Below the pieces are notes generated by a model. That model saw nothing but the letters and a program-made list of their open reading frames with translations, ran no database searches and had not been told where the DNA came from. The translations under genes and the position numbers were made by a program. From contig CAMQVY010000014.1 of assembly GCA_947038405.1 (NCBI GenBank), forward strand, positions 1 to 50,855: a stretch of DNA of 50,855 nt. Reading direction: 5' to 3'. Position 1 is the stretch's first letter, and every line of letters starts with the position of its first letter. Positions 16,914-25,655 of this stretch are shown here, in pieces. This DNA is from an uncultured Rikenellaceae bacterium (GTDB taxonomy: Bacteria > Bacteroidota > Bacteroidia > Bacteroidales > Rikenellaceae).

Positions 16914-18869
16914 TTATTTCTTAATTACAAGCTCTTCACCAAAACTTTTGTGACTATCTACTGCTGTGCGGTAACCATCCCAATCCACTGCATCATAAAC
17001 TCTCTTTTTAAGAGCTAAAGTTTGAGTCATCACAATTTTATTACCCTCCATATCTATTGATCCAGAGAAGTCTGCTGCACTACTAGTATGGTTTTCAGAT
17101 TTATCCTTTTGAACTAGGGTGTAACCACTAGGAAGAGTTATCTCCTCTTTCAGCTCGATTAGACGTGAACAAGCATCTTTAAAACTGTACTTTCTGTTCT
17201 TAACGCTCGTATTTACATGTAGATGTGAACGCACCGAATTATATATACTACTCATTGTTAATGGCTTAAATATCATCTCATCATCACCTACGATAGCATA
17301 GTTTGGAATCTCATATTTAAAAGTAATCTCGATAGCACTCTTTTGATAATCCTTAGGATCTTTACCATAGTCTACACTAATAAGCTTCGCTTCAGGAGAT
17401 ACATTCATCAACTCCATCTCCATAGCACTTCTCCACAGACTGCGGTATCCTGTTGTAAATGGTCTACGTACAGCAGCGTCTGATTGTCCTTCAGCCTCTA
17501 CTGTAACAACTCCAACAAGTGTACCATCAGATTTGAGTGAAGATGTAGAATTAAGACGAAAGTAATGATTCTCAGGAGCAGATATTGGTGTTAAACATAG
17601 TCCTGATGGTTCTGGAGTTCCAGGTAGGTAGTTTTGTTGCTGCTCGGCACTACTCCACAGCTCCCTATTAAATGGAACCCACGTTGGATCAAGAGGTATA
17701 TATACACCCTCATCTGTTTTAACTACCGTAACACAGTGGTTAAAATGGTCAGCAGGAATACTCTCAATACGTGATCCCGCCATCGTCATAGCTGGATATG
17801 ACTCTAAGCCAGCCATTCTAAGCATAGATATAAGTAGAGCAGCTTTATCTTTACATACACCAGCACGATCGACAAAGTTCATCTCTGTATTATGAAGAGT
17901 ATAACCCTCTCCCTTACCCATAGATATACCAGAGTATCGGATATTATCAGCTACCCAGTGAGTGAGTACCGCAATTTTCTCCATGTTTGTCTTGCAGTTT
18001 TTTGTTAGCTTATCCACCATTTTTTGTGTTTCAGGATGAGCATCAAAACTGCCGTAATCTTCATTTACTCCATAAAACCACTTCGATTTATCCTCCCACG
18101 TAGGAGTTGTAGACATCATTAGCTTTGGAGCAACATCGAATAAATTTACCATATTACTCTCAGTCTTAAATGGAAGTACATCCATTTTCACGAATTGGAA
18201 TATGTTGTTAGTCTTATCTTGGCGGATAGATGTACTACACTCTCCTTGATAAAACTCATATTGCACCTCTTTACTTTTGGGTATAGAGACTCTATACACC
18301 TTCTTCACAGTAGGCTCATTCACCCAAAATGGTACAATATCATAATACTGTCCACTCATAGGTGGAATAAATCGACTCTCATCACTAGTTGGCATATCCT
18401 TTAGTAGTGCATACGTAAAGCCTTTTTTATCAATAGTATAGTCAATGACATCCCCTGGCTCTAATCGTCCTATTTCAATCATAATTTGTCTCGCACCCCA
18501 ATAAATAGATCGAGCAGGAGCTGCATAGTCATTCGCCTTTGCAACATCTACATTTACGATACTACCATCATTTTTGTACAATTTAACACTTGTGAATTTA
18601 GCAAAGGCTGTTAAAGGATCGTAATCATATTTAATGATTCGATTTGTAAGTTCTGCTGATTTCTTCTGAATTTTTATTACTTTGCGGATTGTGAATGTTC
18701 CAGAACCATTATCCTTAACCTCGACTCCGATACTATCAAGGAGATTAATTGTGCCATAGTCAGAAAATGACTCATTGCACTTTACTTGATTTTCAAGACC
18801 TCTCCAATCTTGTGCTGAGACCGTAGATGTCAGCATAAATATAGAGGTTGCTAATGTAACTAGTTTCAT
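16914..18869 (-). CDS. DUF3857/transglutaminase-like exported protein
   Basis: 651 residues with a signal peptide (MKLVTLATSIFMLTSTVSAQ). The DUF3857 domain spans about 50-220 (DNGSGTFTIRKVIKIQKKSA, RLEPGDVIDYTI). A transglutaminase-like domain covers about 270-400 with an intact papain-like triad: Cys339 in RAGVCKDKAALL, His in DHFNHCVTVV and Asp in YIPLDPTW. The C-terminal ~200 residues are beta strands as in DUF3858. Members are thought to act on peptides or cross-link/hydrolyse amide bonds in the envelope, but no substrate is established. It is the first gene of a two-gene unit with the inactive paralogue. No clear TAnnTTTG box is found upstream. Confidence 0.87.
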   Translation of the reverse strand: MKLVTLATSIFMLTSTVSAQDWRGLENQVKCNESFSDYGTINLLDSIGVEVKDNGSGTFTIRKVIKIQKKSAELTNRIIKYDYDPLTAFAKFTSVKLYKNDGSIVNVDVAKANDYAAPARSIYWGARQIMIEIGRLEPGDVIDYTIDKKGFTYALLKDMPTSDESRFIPPMSGQYYDIVPFWVNEPTVKKVYRVSIPKSKEVQYEFYQGECSTSIRQDKTNNIFQFVKMDVLPFKTESNMVNLFDVAPKLMMSTTPTWEDKSKWFYGVNEDYGSFDAHPETQKMVDKLTKNCKTNMEKIAVLTHWVADNIRYSGISMGKGEGYTLHNTEMNFVDRAGVCKDKAALLISMLRMAGLESYPAMTMAGSRIESIPADHFNHCVTVVKTDEGVYIPLDPTWVPFNRELWSSAEQQQNYLPGTPEPSGLCLTPISAPENHYFRLNSTSSLKSDGTLVGVVTVEAEGQSDAAVRRPFTTGYRSLWRSAMEMELMNVSPEAKLISVDYGKDPKDYQKSAIEITFKYEIPNYAIVGDDEMIFKPLTMSSIYNSVRSHLHVNTSVKNRKYSFKDACSRLIELKEEITLPSGYTLVQKDKSENHTSSAADFSGSIDMEGNKIVMTQTLALKKRVYDAVDWDGYRTAVDSHKSFGEELVIKK

Positions 18870-19030
18870 AGTTTATCTATTTTATTTAAGTTTACTAAGG
18901 GATTAGCGCAATATACGAAAAAACACACTAATTTTCCGCAAATTTCCCAACAGATACATCATAAATAAAATTTACCAATACAACTAGCACTATAAAACCA
19001 TGGTTTTGCGAGTTCATAAAAAACTTCCAA

Positions 19031-19066
19031 ACAAAAAAAGAAGGTTAAGTTTTCACTTAACCTTCT
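19031..19066 (-). terminator. Terminator of the pilus operon
   Basis: Perfect 12-bp stem (AGAAGGTTAAGT at 19039-19050 with 19055-19066) with a 4-base loop. On the minus strand it runs into a seven-U tract. It lies 20 bases after the last pilus gene. Confidence 0.9.
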
Positions 19067-19085
19067 CAGAATAATATCGGAACTC

Positions 19086-20537
19086 TTAAATCCTTTTTAT
19101 AGTAATTGGCTCACTTAAATAATTTAATATCCCTAACGTTATTTTAAAATGAATAGTACTCCCCGAAGGTACACTATTGGTTAATGTAAACGTCAATGGG
19201 ACTAATTCTTTAGATAGAACACTTGGCGATACCGTAACTCCAACAACTTCAGTTTTTCCATCATTATATACAACTGAAATATTATTCAATATATCATCTG
19301 GTAAATTAGCTCCATTAGGCATAATCCAACGTACGCTAGACGCAACTTCAATAGTGTTATCCTCTTCCGAAACAACAACTTCTCTACCACCCAATGACTC
19401 CTCACCAATACTCATTGCATACAGACCACTACTAATAGTTGTATAACCACTATCATCAATAAGGTCATACTCAATATTATCTGCAGGAGAATTAAATGCC
19501 TCATTAGCACTGCTATAACCATTACTATTTACTTCCGTTACAACAATGCGATAGTGGTGATTACGTATAATATCAATATATTCTGGAGCTGAATGACATA
19601 AGTCTAATCTATAATAACGTTCATTATGAGAGCTCTTTATAATTACTGCAAAGCGGTCATTATCCAAAGTATTAATCGGAATATCTTTCGATGTAATTTC
19701 ACCAATAATTTTTGTCGAGTACGGGAATTCACAAAGATAAACAGCACCTAAAATATCTGAGTCTACACCTCCAACAATTGGAACAATGCGATTAATATCA
19801 CTATTAGTAATGGTCTTTGTCGGCACGCTATTAGTGTTAGAATAAGTTACCTCCTCAGCAAATGACTCCTTAAACATACCATTTATAGCATAATTATAAA
19901 TCTGATACTTTACATTTGCAGGAGTTTCAAAATTCTTTGCATACAACCCTATAACAGATGAAGATACCTGAACTTGTAACTTTGCAACTGAACGTTTTAA
20001 TTTTATAACTGTTCTTGCTGGGTTATTCCATCCTTGTAGTTCGCCATACATCGGAATACCACTAGCTCCAAAATTTAGATCCAAATTACTAAGAGTGAAG
20101 ATTTTATTAATACTTTCGTATGTACAGGTATTATCTAATATAGGATCAAATTGTGCATTCAGAATCAATACCAATTTAGCATTACTTGGCAGATCATTAG
20201 GAAAGATATTATCAAATGTAATCTGCGGATTAACTGTTCCATTTGTATTCTCTTTTATTTTGCGATCTTCAATCAATTCATGACTGAAGTATAGCCCAGC
20301 AGAATTAAATACAATAAGATAACTATTACCTTTAATCTCAAGCTCTTCCCTTACTGCACTAGAACGTGTCACCACCTCTGTTGTAGGGGGAATATGGAGC
20401 TCTAAACTTAAACCTTTCCCTGATTTAGCCGCAATATATATATGCTCATCATTAATGCAACTTGTTGCAAAAATGAGCATAAATACGACTAAAACACCAC
20501 TAAAATAGTTGATTTTAACTCCTAATATAGTTCTCAT
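19086..20537 (-). CDS. Fimbrillin-like accessory pilus subunit, lipoprotein
   Basis: 483 residues, last gene of the pilus operon. The signal MRTILGVKINYFSGVLVVFM ends in a lipobox with Cys27 (FATSC). The layout matches type V pilins: an N-terminal beta domain (GNSYLIVFNSAGLYFSHELI, LVLILNAQFD), a strand motif KLKRSVAKLQVQVSS typical of FimA/Mfa proteins, and a C-terminal beta domain. Arg58 in VVTRSSAV sits where type V pilins are cleaved by a trypsin-like protease before donor-strand assembly. By position and size it resembles the minor tip or shaft-modifying subunits (FimC-E or Mfa3/4 in Porphyromonas). Identity within that group is not resolved. Confidence 0.75.
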   Translation of the reverse strand: MRTILGVKINYFSGVLVVFMLIFATSCINDEHIYIAAKSGKGLSLELHIPPTTEVVTRSSAVREELEIKGNSYLIVFNSAGLYFSHELIEDRKIKENTNGTVNPQITFDNIFPNDLPSNAKLVLILNAQFDPILDNTCTYESINKIFTLSNLDLNFGASGIPMYGELQGWNNPARTVIKLKRSVAKLQVQVSSSVIGLYAKNFETPANVKYQIYNYAINGMFKESFAEEVTYSNTNSVPTKTITNSDINRIVPIVGGVDSDILGAVYLCEFPYSTKIIGEITSKDIPINTLDNDRFAVIIKSSHNERYYRLDLCHSAPEYIDIIRNHHYRIVVTEVNSNGYSSANEAFNSPADNIEYDLIDDSGYTTISSGLYAMSIGEESLGGREVVVSEEDNTIEVASSVRWIMPNGANLPDDILNNISVVYNDGKTEVVGVTVSPSVLSKELVPLTFTLTNSVPSGSTIHFKITLGILNYLSEPITIKRI

Positions 20538-20641
20538 ATCATTTTTTATATTATATATCTACTCCGACTAACTCTGTCGGTAAATCCCTTACATACTTAC
20601 GTTGTGCTTATAAAATACACTTATGCCTCTACCAACGTGAA

Positions 20642-22870
20642 TTACAAATTTTTTATACAACGCTGCTTATAACCAATTTTAGACTTAACGCTGCTTAGAG
20701 CATAACCACTTTCAGAATAGACAACAAAACTTTTCTCTTTTACATCCTCCGTAGCTGACCAAACATATACTTCTTTGAACTTGTATGAATCGCCTAAATA
20801 TGGGTGCGCTTTATTAAATATCCACTTTAATTCACTTATAGATGGTAAATAATAACCATTCCCCATCTCAATACAATCATATATAACAGGATGTTTCTCA
20901 GCTGAATCTTTATTTAGCCACTCTGTCTGTGCTATACCTTGATTAAATTGGTATTTGGTAGCTGCAAGAGCTGACGTAGAAAAGCCTATTTCGCCTCCCC
21001 CTACTTGCCATTTTACATTTTCATCAGAACCACCATAATTATCATTGATAAATGGATCTACACGTACTCCTCTTCTTGCAAAGTGGAAACCTTCTGGTGC
21101 CCAATTATTACGATTCTCTACTGGAGGATACTGACCCATAGGACGGTGCTCAACATAAGTATTTTTGAGTTTTTTTCCACTCATCAAAAAATTAGGTACA
21201 CATCCATTGTCATATTTTACAGTATAAACTTTACCATCAACATTGATCACCTTTTTTTCCTTGATTTGATCTATAAGGTATGGCTGATATTTCAGACTAA
21301 GAACATTACGTCCACAAATTATAGAGGTAGAGACACTTGTAAGCCACTCATTTGATCCAAATGATATATTTTTCACATCCGCATTACCTAAATAAAGAAA
21401 ATTAGCTGTAAATGAACCTCTTTCACCTGTTGCTAGGTCAACAAATCTAGCATAATCCATATTGATAATACTACCTTTAGGAAGAGGGCTCAAGGTCTCT
21501 GCATACTCGACTCTAATTTTACGTATCGCACTACCACTCTTTAACTTGACCATGCAAGGGGGGTGTATTCCAGACATTAATCTATAAGTAAATATTAATT
21601 CTCCTTCTCCCCTATCATTACTTGAACCTTTTTTCCATAGTACACTCTCTAGCCAAGGGTGATTCTCAGTTTCAATACTCGTAATATTATCAACATAAGT
21701 TACCTCCACATCATCTATAAACAAACGGACAGACTCGCTACCTTTATAACTAATTGTTTTGGAATAACCCTCTCCATACGTCGCATCTTCATATTGCATC
21801 AAAACATTATTCGGAGCTGATATAGTAGATAAACTACCTCCAATATCACCACTAACAGGCTCATCACTCCAATCAAGAATCTGAATATCGTCAAGTTCAA
21901 TACCTAAGCGAGTCACAGTGCATATTACCTTATATACATAATTACGCTTAATTATATCAGCACCAACTGTAATCAGACTCGACAAGTTATACTCAGCCCC
22001 TTCATACCAAATTTTATCCATGCTAAATTGTATCTTAGAATCGTTATCTGCACACTCAAACTCTGCAGTATAAAAACTAAAAGCACGAACAGCCATAGAG
22101 TTACCCTCAACCTTTGCTGGAAAGACTAATGGAGCTCCTTGTATATAACTCTCCTTAATAGGAGTTCCACCCTCTGAGGCAACAATTGGATCATATAAAA
22201 AATAACCTATATCACGTGTATTTTTAAAAGTTAAAGTTGTATATTTACCCATCTCAACCTTCGGCATAGCATCATTTTCACGTTGCACATACACATCTAT
22301 ACGAGCCAAACTTCGTTCAATATATATATCAATTACATCATTGTCATTATAATCATCCTTGATATTTACAGGAGCTTTGACCCCACTCATCGGAAGATCA
22401 AAATCCTCTCTATCAAACTGATTTGGAGCACTGTTAAATCCTCTAGATATAGCACTATTACAATGCTTAGCAATAGTAAAGTCTAGCGCTTTAAGTGCAC
22501 TAACAGTTCGAATATTAATAATCTCTTCATGCATCTCCTCTGGGTAATTTGCAAAAACATATAACGACTTTCTCTTAGTATTTAAGACCGCCAACTCAAT
22601 ATTTTCACTCCCACTACTTGTTGTAACCGCACTATGGGTGTCATATACATCTCCATCAAATGCAAAAACAACACAACGATTAATAACACTCTCCGCATCA
22701 CCAAGAACTCCACTATTAGTAAGAGTAGAAGGTGGTGCTATAAGTGTTGAAATGTTTAATTTCAATGTAGTTCTCTCATCTTCTATGACATACTCACTCT
22801 CATCCTTTAAGCAACTACCTAAAAGAATCGAACTAAATAGTATCAAACAAATATATTTCATTGCATTCAT
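20642..22870 (-). CDS. Large fimbrillin-like pilus protein with FISUMP-like C-terminus
   Basis: About 743 residues from the ATG at 22870 (or 740 from the ATG at 22861). The frame is open to 22918, but that would overlap the upstream gene and bury the signal. The lipoprotein signal MNAMKYICLILFSSILLGSC ends in a clear lipobox. The first ~350 residues are fimbrillin-like (LNTKRKSLYVFANYPEEM, IDIYIERSLARIDVYVQREN). The middle has Ig-like beta regions. The last ~150 residues (PEGFHFARRGVRVDP, NGYYLPSISELKWIFNKAHP, YVWSATEDV, KIGYKQRCIKN) match the FISUMP/DUF1566-type C-type-lectin-like fold seen in adhesins. I infer a pilus-tip adhesin. It starts about 10 bases after the FimB/Mfa2-like gene. Confidence 0.75.
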   Translation of the reverse strand: MNAMKYICLILFSSILLGSCLKDESEYVIEDERTTLKLNISTLIAPPSTLTNSGVLGDAESVINRCVVFAFDGDVYDTHSAVTTSSGSENIELAVLNTKRKSLYVFANYPEEMHEEIINIRTVSALKALDFTIAKHCNSAISRGFNSAPNQFDREDFDLPMSGVKAPVNIKDDYNDNDVIDIYIERSLARIDVYVQRENDAMPKVEMGKYTTLTFKNTRDIGYFLYDPIVASEGGTPIKESYIQGAPLVFPAKVEGNSMAVRAFSFYTAEFECADNDSKIQFSMDKIWYEGAEYNLSSLITVGADIIKRNYVYKVICTVTRLGIELDDIQILDWSDEPVSGDIGGSLSTISAPNNVLMQYEDATYGEGYSKTISYKGSESVRLFIDDVEVTYVDNITSIETENHPWLESVLWKKGSSNDRGEGELIFTYRLMSGIHPPCMVKLKSGSAIRKIRVEYAETLSPLPKGSIINMDYARFVDLATGERGSFTANFLYLGNADVKNISFGSNEWLTSVSTSIICGRNVLSLKYQPYLIDQIKEKKVINVDGKVYTVKYDNGCVPNFLMSGKKLKNTYVEHRPMGQYPPVENRNNWAPEGFHFARRGVRVDPFINDNYGGSDENVKWQVGGGEIGFSTSALAATKYQFNQGIAQTEWLNKDSAEKHPVIYDCIEMGNGYYLPSISELKWIFNKAHPYLGDSYKFKEVYVWSATEDVKEKSFVVYSESGYALSSVKSKIGYKQRCIKNL

Positions 22871-22880
22871 AATATAATTC

Positions 22881-23861
22881 CTATAAATCACTATTATTAA
22901 ACCACGTAATCCAATCATTAACCGTTATACTCAAGGCTAAATCAGATTTTAAAGAGATAGATATATCCCACATATAAGCCCTATCCAAATACTCTTGGTC
23001 ATTCATATGTAATGGCTTAGACTTTAACAGGTATTTAACAAGGAGTAACTCCTTATCTTCACCAAATAGTATAAACTCACCACTCTCCTTATTTTGTATC
23101 GTCAGCTTGACATCACTTTCATATCTCTTTTTCAAGCGTAAAGTATGGAACCTCTCAACCGCCTCATCAACTAAATCTCCAGTACGAGACTCCTCGGAGT
23201 TATATAGCATGTAAGTAATCTTAGGACTATTGGACATTATAGAGTTATCACTACTATACAAACCATTTTTAGCCGTAATCTTAACTTCATACTTACTCAC
23301 ATCACCCTCTACTAAATCTGATAACGAGATGTTTACTTTTTTATCATTACGAGTAAAATTAACGATTTGTGTTCGTCCATCACCATCGTGGAAAGTCATT
23401 ACTTCCCTGCCACCGTAGAACAAATCAGCTAATTCTAAATCACTAACATTTTCACCTTTTTCATTAACTTTTGTTCGTAATTGAACTGTAAGTAGATCAA
23501 TATGGTCCCCTACATTAAGTACAGGGATATCGTAACTACCCCTCATCTCTCGAGCATAAGCAACCATTGTTTTTCCTACATAGTATGCAGGAACATTAAT
23601 GTACTTACCTCCTATCATCTGCTTGTCATCAATCTTAATAGAAGTTATAAATTTTAGCTGAGTATCAAATATATATATTTCAACAAAATCAATCGCCTCA
23701 ACAAAATCAGCCTCGGTAAACTTATCATTTTCTAAATAATAATCATACTTTAGAAAAATTCTTGGACAATCAGAAAAATCCTCGCGTATGGTACTACAAC
23801 TACACATTGTTATAATGTATAATAGTAATATATGGAGTTTTACAAGTCTGCTTGTGTTCAT
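22881..23861 (-). CDS. FimB/Mfa2-family pilus anchor lipoprotein
   Basis: 326 residues. The signal MNTSRLVKLHILLLYIITMC is followed by Cys20/Cys22, either a possible lipidation site. The mature start SDCPRIFLKYDYYLEND and the strand VEIYIFDTQLKFITS are hallmarks of the Mfa2/FimB family, which anchors type V pili to the outer membrane and limits their length. The C-terminus ends NDWITWFN, similar to the KDWTTW end of the major fimbrillin. It lacks the TRSS cleavage motif of its neighbours, as expected for an anchor that is not processed. It follows the major subunit gene after a hairpin terminator, so lower expression than the shaft subunit is expected. Confidence 0.88.
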   Translation of the reverse strand: MNTSRLVKLHILLLYIITMCSCSTIREDFSDCPRIFLKYDYYLENDKFTEADFVEAIDFVEIYIFDTQLKFITSIKIDDKQMIGGKYINVPAYYVGKTMVAYAREMRGSYDIPVLNVGDHIDLLTVQLRTKVNEKGENVSDLELADLFYGGREVMTFHDGDGRTQIVNFTRNDKKVNISLSDLVEGDVSKYEVKITAKNGLYSSDNSIMSNSPKITYMLYNSEESRTGDLVDEAVERFHTLRLKKRYESDVKLTIQNKESGEFILFGEDKELLLVKYLLKSKPLHMNDQEYLDRAYMWDISISLKSDLALSITVNDWITWFNNSDL

Positions 23862-23971
23862 CGTCGTATTAATTTTAGTCTTTCCGTATCTTAATGGATA
23901 ACTTATTTAAGCTATCTCTTATATTCATCTTTGGTGGGGAGGTTATACTCCCTTGGAGTTGCAATAACTAT

Positions 23972-24006
23972 AAAAAAATAGGGAGAGTGCTTAACACTCT
24001 CCCTAT
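23972..24006 (-). terminator. Hairpin terminator inside the pilus operon
   Basis: Perfect 12-bp GC-containing stem (ATAGGGAGAGTG at 23978-23989 with 23995-24006) with loop CTTAA, followed on the minus strand by a U-tract. It lies about 30 bases after the major fimbrillin stop and before the anchor gene, so it is likely a partial terminator that keeps the shaft subunit in excess. Confidence 0.85.
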
Positions 24007-24037
24007 GAGTGTTCATTTTATTAGAAAATACTTATAT

Positions 24038-25606
24038 CTAGTCTAGATCAGACTCTTGTGACCATGTAGTCCAGTCTTTTACAATAATTTTAACGCTTAA
24101 ATAACCTCTAATTGGATCATTAGGATCTTCTATATCAGGATTCGCTGGATCAATAATTGTATCATCTATTGGATTAGGAATATAAGAAAATCCTGGTTTA
24201 AGAATGTTAGAAATAGCAATAGCATATGAGTTATTACGCACAACACCATAATAATAGTCCTGATCTGGAGCTGTATGGCTGTAGTGTTGAATATTTAATG
24301 CATAGTAACAAACAGATTGGTGGTAGAAATTAAGTACCGCTTCTCCATTTAGAGCCTCTACAGATGTAGCGAAAGCATATGGTGTACTTTCATCAAATAC
24401 TAGGCTCTCAATATTTACCATCGTAGAACCTGGGAATACCTTAGCTATAACTGCATCCATGTATATTTTTTGAGTCTCTGACGCAACATTATTGTAGTAA
24501 TTCAATAGTTGACTTGCTGTGTAGTACTTTGTACCAGAAAGATGGTATATACTAAAATAACTATCATTTATATTGATCGCACTACCACCTTCAGCATCTT
24601 TGTTTGGGACGTAAGTTCCTTTAATAAGAAGTTTAGTTGTCTGTGCATATTGGTATGCAGCAGACACCATAGTGTTCTCAAGACAGTATTTAGGCTCTCC
24701 TGATTTAATCCAACTAGGAACTGTAGACTCTTTATGTTGTCCTAAATAAGTAAATTGACTGATATCTGTTTTTGACCCTGCGGCTCCAATTAAATCTTCA
24801 TAATTGTGATCTTTACGATACCCTGATAGGATAGTAAGAGGTGATCCACCAATCTGAGCTTCAACATAAGGAGAATAAAGTACTGATGATTTATTTGTAA
24901 TATTCAAATCCCAATCAGTAATTGAAACTGATCCTGGCTTTGCATCTGGAGCATTAGAGTCATCTGCTACCCAAGGAGCAAGAACAACTTTAGCAACCAC
25001 ACGGTCAATACTAACAGCTATAGGACTTCCTTCTGCCTTTGCTTTTGCATCTGCCTCATTAGCAATAGAGTTATACTGATAAGGTACAACTGGTACTAAA
25101 CCACTCTTATCTTCAAGTATTGTACTAATACTAGTCAAATCATTAGCTCCACTTGTCATTAAAAATGCACCATTTGCAATATCATTAACAGAAAAAGTTC
25201 TTGTAGCAAGAATGATATCATTTACATTATTTGCATTTTCAAAACTACTAGACAAAGCTTCTGTTGCATTAGCAACTACAAAAACTTCTGTAATATCTGG
25301 ATCTACTTCAAAAGCGTCACCAGAAACTGCTCCTCCTGCCACACCTAGGTTGTATATACCCACTATATTATTATTGTTAAACCCTAAAACTGTTAGGGTA
25401 TTAATCTTACTCTCAACTTCTAAAGTTTGAGTATTTGCAGCACCTGATGATCTCGTAGATGATACTATATCTGAATTTACAGATATAGATAAGTAGGCTT
25501 TACCCCCAGAAGAGATATCTTCACTATCTACGATACTGTCACTTCTATGACAGCCTACCAATGTAGCAACGACTAACACTGGCAAAAAAAACTTTTTCAT
25601 GTTCAT
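24038..25606 (-). CDS. Major fimbrillin, Mfa1/FimA family type V pilin
   Basis: 522 residues. The lipoprotein signal MNMKKFFLPVLVVATLVGC ends at Cys19 (starting at residue 3 is equally possible). Arg52 in VSSTRSSGAAN is the likely site where an arginine-specific protease removes the N-terminal strand to let subunits polymerise; this is known for type V pilins and inferred here. The N-terminal domain (KINTLTVLGFNNNNIVGIYN, VFVVANATEAL) and the C-terminal domain (NFYHQSVCYYALNIQHYS, YGVVRNNSYAIAISNI, ending VKDWTTWSQ) follow the Mfa1 pattern. The low-complexity Pro/Asp linker near 485-500 is family-typical. Its own hairpin follows the stop codon. Among the operon genes this one best fits the abundant shaft subunit. 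Confidence 0.87.
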   Translation of the reverse strand: MNMKKFFLPVLVVATLVGCHRSDSIVDSEDISSGGKAYLSISVNSDIVSSTRSSGAANTQTLEVESKINTLTVLGFNNNNIVGIYNLGVAGGAVSGDAFEVDPDITEVFVVANATEALSSSFENANNVNDIILATRTFSVNDIANGAFLMTSGANDLTSISTILEDKSGLVPVVPYQYNSIANEADAKAKAEGSPIAVSIDRVVAKVVLAPWVADDSNAPDAKPGSVSITDWDLNITNKSSVLYSPYVEAQIGGSPLTILSGYRKDHNYEDLIGAAGSKTDISQFTYLGQHKESTVPSWIKSGEPKYCLENTMVSAAYQYAQTTKLLIKGTYVPNKDAEGGSAININDSYFSIYHLSGTKYYTASQLLNYYNNVASETQKIYMDAVIAKVFPGSTMVNIESLVFDESTPYAFATSVEALNGEAVLNFYHQSVCYYALNIQHYSHTAPDQDYYYGVVRNNSYAIAISNILKPGFSYIPNPIDDTIIDPANPDIEDPNDPIRGYLSVKIIVKDWTTWSQESDLD

Positions 25607-25655
25607 TACTATTATATTTTAATGTACTAGTTAATATATAAATTTTATTACTGTT

